Shown piece after piece: positions 58,314 through 64,000 of a stretch of DNA of 64,000 nt. Position 1 is the stretch's first letter, and each line of letters opens with the position of its first letter. A program made the translations under genes and the position numbers. Below the pieces are notes generated by a model, which saw only the letters and a program-made list of their open reading frames with translations, did not search any database and had not been told where the DNA came from. Location: positions 10,256,165 to 10,320,164 of the forward strand of contig NC_133236.1 in the NCBI RefSeq assembly GCF_040436345.1. Reading direction: 5' to 3'. Source of the DNA: Pagrus major (taxonomy: Eukaryota > Chordata > Actinopteri > Spariformes > Sparidae).

Positions 58314-60022
58314 TTGTTTATCTCCTCTGACTCTTATATCCCATCCTCCATCGTTAAATCCTGCCTCCCTACAATCTCCCCATTAATCGCCATCATTATT
58401 AACTCCTCCCTCTCCTCTGGCTCCGTCCCCGAATCCCTCAAACTGGCCGCTGTCACCCCCATCCTCAAAAAACCCGGCCTGGATCCTGACATCATCTCAA
58501 ACTTCCGTCCTATCTCAAACCTCCCTTTCCTGTCAAAGATTCTGGAACGTGTTGTCGCCTCACAAATCCAAACCGAGCACCGAAACCGCACCGAAACCGC
58601 TCTCCTTAAAATCACCAACGACCTCCTCCTCTCTGCGGCCACCTCAGTATACTCATCCTCCTTGACCTCACTGCAGCCTTCGACACCATCAACCACTCCA
58701 TCCTCCTGTCCCGCCTACAAACATTTCTCAACATCACCGGCTCCGCTCTTTCCTGGCTCAAATCCTACCTCTCAGACAGACAACAGTTCATCCATGTCAA
58801 CAACTGCTCCTCCTCCACTGTCCCCCTGCTTCAAGGCGTCCCCCAGGGCTCAGTGCTTGGTCCTCTCCTCTTCATCATTTATCTACTCCCCCTTGGCTCC
58901 ATCATCCGTCGCCATGGTCTCCGTTTTCACTGCTATGCCGACGACATCCAACTCTACATCTCCACAAAATCCATCACCCCAGCCACCCCCTCTACCCTCA
59001 CAAACTGCCTGTCCGAACTACAATCATGGCTGCAAAAAAACTTTCTCAAACTAAACTGTGACAAATCTGAAATCATACTCATCGGCCCAAAACCCCTCAC
59101 CACATCGACCCAGAACTTCTCCCTCAGCTTTGACAACATCACCCTGTTTCCCTCTCCCTCCATCCGTAACCTTGGCATTATCCTGGACAGTACTCTTTCA
59201 TTCGAACAGCACATCAGCCGCCTCACCCAAACTGCCTTCTTCCATCTAAAAAATATTGCCCGCCTCCGCCCACTACTCTCCTTCTCTGCAGCTGAGACTC
59301 TCATCCACGCATTTATCACTTCAAGACTTGACTACTGCAACAGCATCCTCTATGGTTCATCCTCCAAAGCCCTCAATAAACTTCAATACATCCAAAACTC
59401 TGCTGCCCGCCTCCTCATCCACACCCGCTCCCGTGAACATATCACCCCCGTACTCCAAAACCTTCACTGGCTCCCTGTCCCACACCGAATCAACTTCAAG
59501 CTCCTCCTACTCACCCATAAAGCCCTCCACAACCAGGCCCCTCCCTACCTCACGGACATGCTCCACCACCACACTCCTTCTCGAAACCTCAGATCCTCCG
59601 ACGCTAACCTTCTCTCACCCCCCCTCAGGACCAAGCACCGTACCTGGGGGGACAGAGCCTTCTCCATTGTTGCCCCCTCCCTCTGGAATTCCCTCCCCAA
59701 ACACATCCGCGACTGCCCAGACTCATCCACCTTCAAGTCATTACTCAAAACCCACCTCTTCAAATCCGCTTTCCATTTGCACCCGTAGCTGTTTGTTGTC
59801 CTCAACCTGTTCTCCCTAAAAACCTACACAGATCCATATCCTTCATACATTGTTCTTTTTTCTACATATTTCTCCTTTTATCGCACCATGCACTTGATTT
59901 TATACACCATGCACTTGATTTTATGTATTCTTATATGTATTCTATTCTTGTAAAGTGTCTTTGAGAGTTTTTAAAAGCGCTGTACAAATAAAATGTATTA
60001 TTATTGTTATTATTATTATTAT
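58314..60022 (+). pseudogene. L2-like LINE, 5'-truncated and frameshifted
   Basis: The first frame holds VTPILKKPGLDP and ISNFRPISNLPFLSKILERV. The second (58853-59788) has the catalytic YADD in HCYADDIQLYIS and ends with WGDRAFSIVAPSLWNSLP and FKSLLKTHLF, typical of fish L2 elements. The two frames are offset by at least one indel. The 3' end is AAAGCGCTGTACAAATAAA followed by ATT repeats (59995-60022). It lies between the V-type gene D and its duplicated 3' flank, so it inserted after the duplication. Confidence 0.88.
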
Positions 60023-60146
60023 ATCATGGACACTTACTGAACAACATGAAGGCGGGATGTGTTTTAACCGTCTCATTTACACTGTTGATCGAACTGTTTC
60101 CTCTGATCCTGCTGAGCTGGAGCTTTTCTTAAATCATCTGCTGGAC

Positions 60147-61101
60147 TTATGTTAAATAAATATATAAAAAAAAGAACACAGCTACCACTGTTGCTGTCAG
60201 TCCCAGTGCACAGTAGAGGGCGATCATTCCCCAACTGACCCTGTTGGGTCTCTCAGGTGTGTCTGTGTTGGGTCTCTCAGGTTTGGGCCTTGCTGCTATA
60301 AAGAGACCAAACAACACAACAGCTGAAGTCGTGACATATTTCTCAGATACTGTGAGAATGAAGTGAAGGATTGTGGATTGTGGTCATCCTCAATACTTTT
60401 CTTCAGGTTCTTATTGATCCAAAAAAGCTGCTGAATTGAACCTGTTAATAAAGTTCTACTGACTTCTACTCAACCAACTTACCAGAGACGTTGAGCTGAC
60501 ATTCACCAAAGTCTGCACCATAGTTTGTCCTCACATCACACAGGTACCGGCCTGAGTCCTCAGTCCTGAGTCTGGACACATGAAGTCTGAGTCGTCCATC
60601 TCTGAGGACATCTTTGTCCAACTGGACTCGTCCTACAAACTGTTGATCCCGAGACTCTGGGACTTCAACACCTTCATTTAGACGAAACAGGACTGAGACT
60701 TTGTGATCAGTTATCATCTCACAGTGGATAAAAAGGGAGTTGGGGGAAGTGTCAGTTGTGGTTGTGAACATCCATTCCAGTGTGATGTTGTGGTTCTCCT
60801 CTGCCTGATAGGAGGTCTGTGTCACATTCACTACAAATGTTCCTGTTGAGGAGACAGAGAGGGAAAGTGAGGAGCAGACACACTGACAACTTTAACATGG
60901 CAGCCTTTAAACTCCATCTACACGTTTCTGTGGACAGTTTAGTGACGTCTCAGAGCTGCAGAGGCTCATCAACATCAACTGTTTGCTCACATGTGGGCTA
61001 CTTTAACTGATTCATTGAATCACAGTGTAATAAAGTGAAGCTGGAAACTAACCACAGACACAGTTGAGGCTGATGAGCAGCAGGATCCTGCAGATCATCA
61101 T
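60147..61101 (-). CDS. Gene D: V-type Ig membrane protein, shortened tail
   Basis: Exons 61101-61053 (signal peptide; two adjacent in-frame ATGs at 61101 and 61098), 60842-60483 (V domain, 360 nt as in gene C) and 60295-60147; 184-185 residues. The V exon differs from gene C by few residues and keeps NITLEW, LFIHCEM and SGRYLC. The last exon duplicates ERPNTDTPERPN in the stalk, has a helix (LTATVVAVFFFLYIYL) and stops at once. The tail sequence of gene C is still readable downstream but out of use. The acceptor and 5' UTR upstream of the ATG are deleted relative to gene C, so expression would need another leader. It may be a young pseudogene. Confidence 0.65.
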
Positions 61102-61535
61102 ATTTGATGACATGATTTTATAGTAAAAAGTGAATGAGTCCAGTTGAAACGCCCTGAAGAAGAAGAAAGCTGAAACATACAAAGTCAAAACAAGTTTGTT
61201 GATGATTGAACTTTACTAAATGTGCAGCAGAATAAAAGACAAACATGTTGAAATCCAGCGGCTGTTAGTAAAGTTCAGTAGAGACAAAACAGTCAGTTAT
61301 AGACCAACGACGACTCATCCCAATCCACATTCACATCACTGTCACACAGGACATCAGGAGCTCACAGCTGACTGTTTGACTACATATTGATGAATGACTG
61401 TGTCTAACTGTGTAGATGAAGGTGGAGGTAAATATCAACACTGACTCCATTTAGTTCTGGTAGAATGTCCCTCATACAGCTGACTGACTCAACTGACTTC
61501 AACAAACATGATTACTTACAGTCAGAGATGAACTC
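61102..61535 (-). other. 5' flank of gene D, partial copy of the gene C upstream region
   Basis: It matches 40606-41085 but lacks the segment equivalent to 40121-40605 (acceptor and intron end) and has a different 5' exon: GATGAACTCC replaces the upstream-ORF exon before the GTAAGT donor at about 61515. Confidence 0.55.
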
Positions 61536-61539
61536 CTGA

Positions 61540-62300
61540 AGTCTTTGGTCATTTGAGGAAGAATTCGTAAAGAGCTAGCAGATTAAAGTCATCTGGGTTA
61601 GGGGCCTTTTCGCTATCAGAGATGACAGATAATGATATAAGAAGCAACCAGCACTTTATCTGCTTCTGCCAGAAGACATCAGCTTTCGACAGAGACTCCT
61701 AGAGGTATTTGCAGACTTTAACACAACATGTAACCACATAGTTAAAAGCTGAACAGTAATGTTTGGCATATTCTACAGAGGACATGTTCAACTATGAGAC
61801 ACATGATGCCAAATTCACGGTTGTTTGTGTTTATTTGCAGTTGTTTTCTAATTTCTTTATATGTAGACACTGTTTATATGTGTTTCTAATGTATCAGTGT
61901 TACATGTTTACATCATTGACATTATGTCGTCACAACTCTACACTGTAGGACACCATGCAGCACTTGTTCAGTATTGTTCTCCACCAGTTGGAGCCGTTGT
62001 TGCTTCATAAGATGTCCACATACTTTTGGGCACTTTAGTGTTTTTATTATAAAGATAAATGATTTTCTGTTCTTTCACTTTAATCTGTTGAACCAAACAG
62101 CTGCTGGTGTATTTTTACTGACTTACCGTCAAAGCTGTTGGACTGAACTCTTCATCTTCACAGTTTAACCACTGGCGCCATCTTGTGTCAGAAGTACAAT
62201 ACAGCAGGTGTTTTTTTTAATGTAATTAAAATTTGGCCCATTCATGCTTATGGGGAAATTTTCAACTTTTGTTCTGCTGCTGCTTCAGCATACGTTCAGC
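61540..62300. other. No gene seen
   Basis: It contains scattered pieces of the duplicated Ig flanks (61830-61910 matches 35970-36040; 62163-62206 matches 36183-36230). The short frames lack signatures. Confidence 0.4.
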
Positions 62301-62308
62301 TAGTAGTT

Positions 62309-62373
62309 CTACTACTACTGCTACTACTACTACAACTACTGCTACTACTACTACTACTACTACTACTGCTATT
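62309..62373. repeat. (CTA)n microsatellite
   Basis: CTA trinucleotides with a few interruptions. They produce a poly-leucine shadow frame. Confidence 0.9.
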
Positions 62374-62619
62374 GCTACATAGGTCACTAACAGTGGACCG
62401 CGTCCCGAGTCCGGACCCAGACGCCGTCCTATACGGACCTGGACCTATACGAAATAAATTAAAAGTATTTAAAATTTTGACGGGGCGCTTTTATTTTGAC
62501 CGGCGCAGCTTTACTGGTTTAGCGGATCAGGAAATCCACTGACCAATTGCATGCGAGTTAAGCCATCCCACGTGATGCTACTCAGCCAATCAAGAGAGGG
62601 AGAGGAGACAGAGAGAGAT

Positions 62620-62805
62620 GAGTGAGCAAGCCACAAAGAAAAGTGAAATGTTAACATGTGCTAGCCCAGCTGGATGAAGCCATACCTAAGGTACCATGTG
62701 TAGGCTTAGCTGTAGATGAGCCCACTGATGTGTCTGACAATGCTCAGCTGTTAATTTATGTAAAGTTCTTCAACAAAGACCAGAAAGAGTTCTGTCTCTT
62801 TTTAT
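62620..62805 (+). pseudogene. hAT transposase fragment
   Basis: It encodes MSEQATKKSEM and, after a stop, GLAVDEPTDVSDNAQLLIYV. The latter is a variant of the LxxDESTDxSDxxQL catalytic block of hAT transposases, with Pro for Ser. It is short and broken. Confidence 0.6.
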
Positions 62806-62819
62806 AGTCTGAATGTGTT

Positions 62820-62960
62820 CTGGTGTAAAGTTTCCTGTGCAGGTTGAAGGTGAAACCAGTTATGTATGCTGGTATACCTCCAGCTTTCTCTCTTATATAT
62901 CGATATGTGTTTGAAGCATCAGAATTAAATCATAAAGACAGAGCAAATGACAGGTACATG
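62820..62960. repeat. Low-copy block shared with 42860-43000
   Basis: AAAGTTTCCTGTGCAGGTTG and TATATCGATATGTGTTTGAA recur at 42880-42965 in the same orientation. Confidence 0.65.
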
Positions 62961-62986
62961 AGAACAGGGAGGAGCCAAGGACGTCA

Positions 62987-62988
<2 letters not shown>

Positions 62989-63041
<53 letters not shown>
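62989..63041. repeat. (CA)n microsatellite
   Basis: Uninterrupted CA tract of about 53 bp. Confidence 0.95.
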
Positions 63042-63044
<3 letters not shown>

Positions 63045-63517
63045 CAAGGAACCCTGAAAGTGAAAGTATTCAGTCAGACCCCATTTTAAGACTACGCAGC
63101 AAAAGGAGAACAGCTGAAGTCTGAGGCAGGGTGAGTGTTAAAAACACATTTTAATTATTTACTGTGACTTTACTTACTGTGAGTCAGTTTTCTCCCTGTG
63201 GACTGTGGAGGAAAGAAATGTTGGAGTGAACTCAACAGTTTGATTCATCTGTGGACACAAAGTCCTGATTGGCTGAATAATACTCTTTAAACCTACAGTA
63301 ACCCAAGAAAACAAGCACAGGTCTGAAGAAAACTGTCCAGGTGGACTTATGGCTGCTTTTATTATACTGTATAATGTGTGTGTGAAGGGGAGAGAGAGTG
63401 TGTGTTACTTCTTGCTCTCTCGGTCTTGTGTGACCCTTGAACGAACTTGTTTCCTGATTCTTGTGTCCTGAACTCACAGCTATTGTTTCACCTCTCAGAC
63501 TGACTTCAGAGCAGAAG

Positions 63518-63648
63518 ATGAGTGTTTGTGTGAAGGAGGAGGAGGACAGAGCAGAGTCTCCAGAATCCAGCTGTCTGTCTATGAAGAGTGACCAGTCCAA
63601 AAATCCTCCTATGAAGTTCAGTGATGAACCTGGACCATCAGACTCAAA
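63518..63648 (+). CDS. First coding exon of a fish NLR-type gene (partial)
   Basis: The ATG follows an acceptor-like CACCTCTCAG at 63489-63498. The exon encodes MSVCVKEEEDRAESPESSC and LSMKSDQSKNPPMKFSDE and ends at a GTAAGA donor after 63648, with two bases over. This serine- and acid-rich text with SPE(S/P)SC.SMKSD.S is the N-terminal signature I know from expanded teleost NLR (NLRC3/NLRP12-like) genes, cytosolic sensors with FISNA-NACHT domains. Those domains are not in the window and would lie past the right edge. A likely non-coding first exon ends near 63129 at GGCAGG/GTGAGT. The exon may be one of many tandem copies, or an orphan. Confidence 0.6.
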
Positions 63649-63799
63649 GTAAGACAGCTGATACTTGTAGTGGAATTTCGGTTGCTTGACCATTCTGGAG
63701 AGATGAAGAAAACTCAGAGACACTGATGACTTAAGTTGAAGTAGTTTATATAACATGGCTACGGAGGAACACATAACAGTACAACTGTATGCACACTGT

Positions 63800-63950
63800 A
63801 ATGCCAAATCAATTCCTCCCGAACTTTCTCTAGTGTTCAGGTTATATCCTCTCAGCTCAGGAACGTGGGAGACAGTCAGTCTGCTACCGCGGATAGGTCG
63901 AAGGCCATCCTATGAGTGGACATAAACAACAGCCTTGGTTTGCAGTGTTG
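63800..63950. repeat. Interspersed repeat shared with 52740-52990
   Basis: AGGTTATATCCTCT, GACAGTCAGTCTGCTA and CATAAACAACAGCCTTGGTTT are the inverted copy of sequence inside the Tc1-like element at 52379-53444. The last 50 bases of the window (GTGTTGGGGAAGTTACTTTG) look like the start of another repeat. Confidence 0.6.
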
Positions 63951-64000
63951 GGGAAGTTACTTTGCAAGCATAGCTTGTAAAACTAGATGTAGTTCAGCCT

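Noticed and set aside
62183..62542. 119-codon frame with a poly-leucine stretch
   Set aside because: Produced by the CTA microsatellite.
1..64000. tRNA, rRNA or other structured RNA genes
   Set aside because: None recognised by eye; a covariance-model search would be needed to exclude small ones.

Overview
The window reads as nuclear DNA of a ray-finned (probably percomorph) fish. It has intron-rich genes with GT-AG splice sites, microsatellites, many short inverted-repeat (MITE-like) elements, hAT, Tc1-like, DIRS-like and non-LTR retroelement copies, and gene families I know only from teleosts. No bacterial or plasmid features are present. All gene models below were built by hand from splice sites and reading phase; none has transcript support here.

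Layout. (1) 1-8.4 kb, minus strand: two tandem copies (A, B) of an unnamed fish family of small proteins with a C-terminal membrane anchor, each with an ISRE-like site about 50 bp upstream of its ATG. (2) 8.4-14.8 kb: repeats and a probable promoter. (3) 14.8-23.2 kb, plus strand: a complete 15-exon znf512 gene (881 codons), with one GC-AG intron and a repeat-rich exon 4. (4) 23.2-34.5 kb: repeats, including a broken non-LTR element split by a hAT element with a perfect 8-bp target duplication, a 98-bp minisatellite, and a DIRS/Ngaro-like tyrosine recombinase with an RNase H remnant. (5) 34.5-44.1 kb: a large imperfect inverted duplication around a V-type immunoglobulin-superfamily gene. The right arm holds an intact minus-strand gene (C) and the left arm a deleted plus-strand copy (E). 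(6) 44.2-45.2 kb: a hAT copy with a BED finger. (7) 46.7-56 kb, plus strand: a four-Ig-domain Fc-receptor-like gene. Its cytoplasmic tail exons are triplicated as 520-bp cassettes, and each cassette encodes an ITAM-like motif. (8) 56-61.5 kb: duplicated flanks, an L2-like LINE and a second V-type gene (D) with a shortened tail. (9) 62-64 kb: a hAT fragment, microsatellites and the first coding exon of what looks like a fish NLR gene running off the right edge.

Apart from znf512 and the mobile elements, the genes look immune-related: possibly interferon-responsive A and B, activating-type Ig receptors, inverted V-set paralogues and an NLR. The repeated low-copy blocks between 26 and 63 kb suggest turnover by duplication, inversion and deletion. 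The strongest candidate for something new is the Fc-receptor-like gene with three in-frame ITAM cassettes. Next is the A/B membrane-anchored family with its shared regulatory site and its anomalous exon 5 acceptor.
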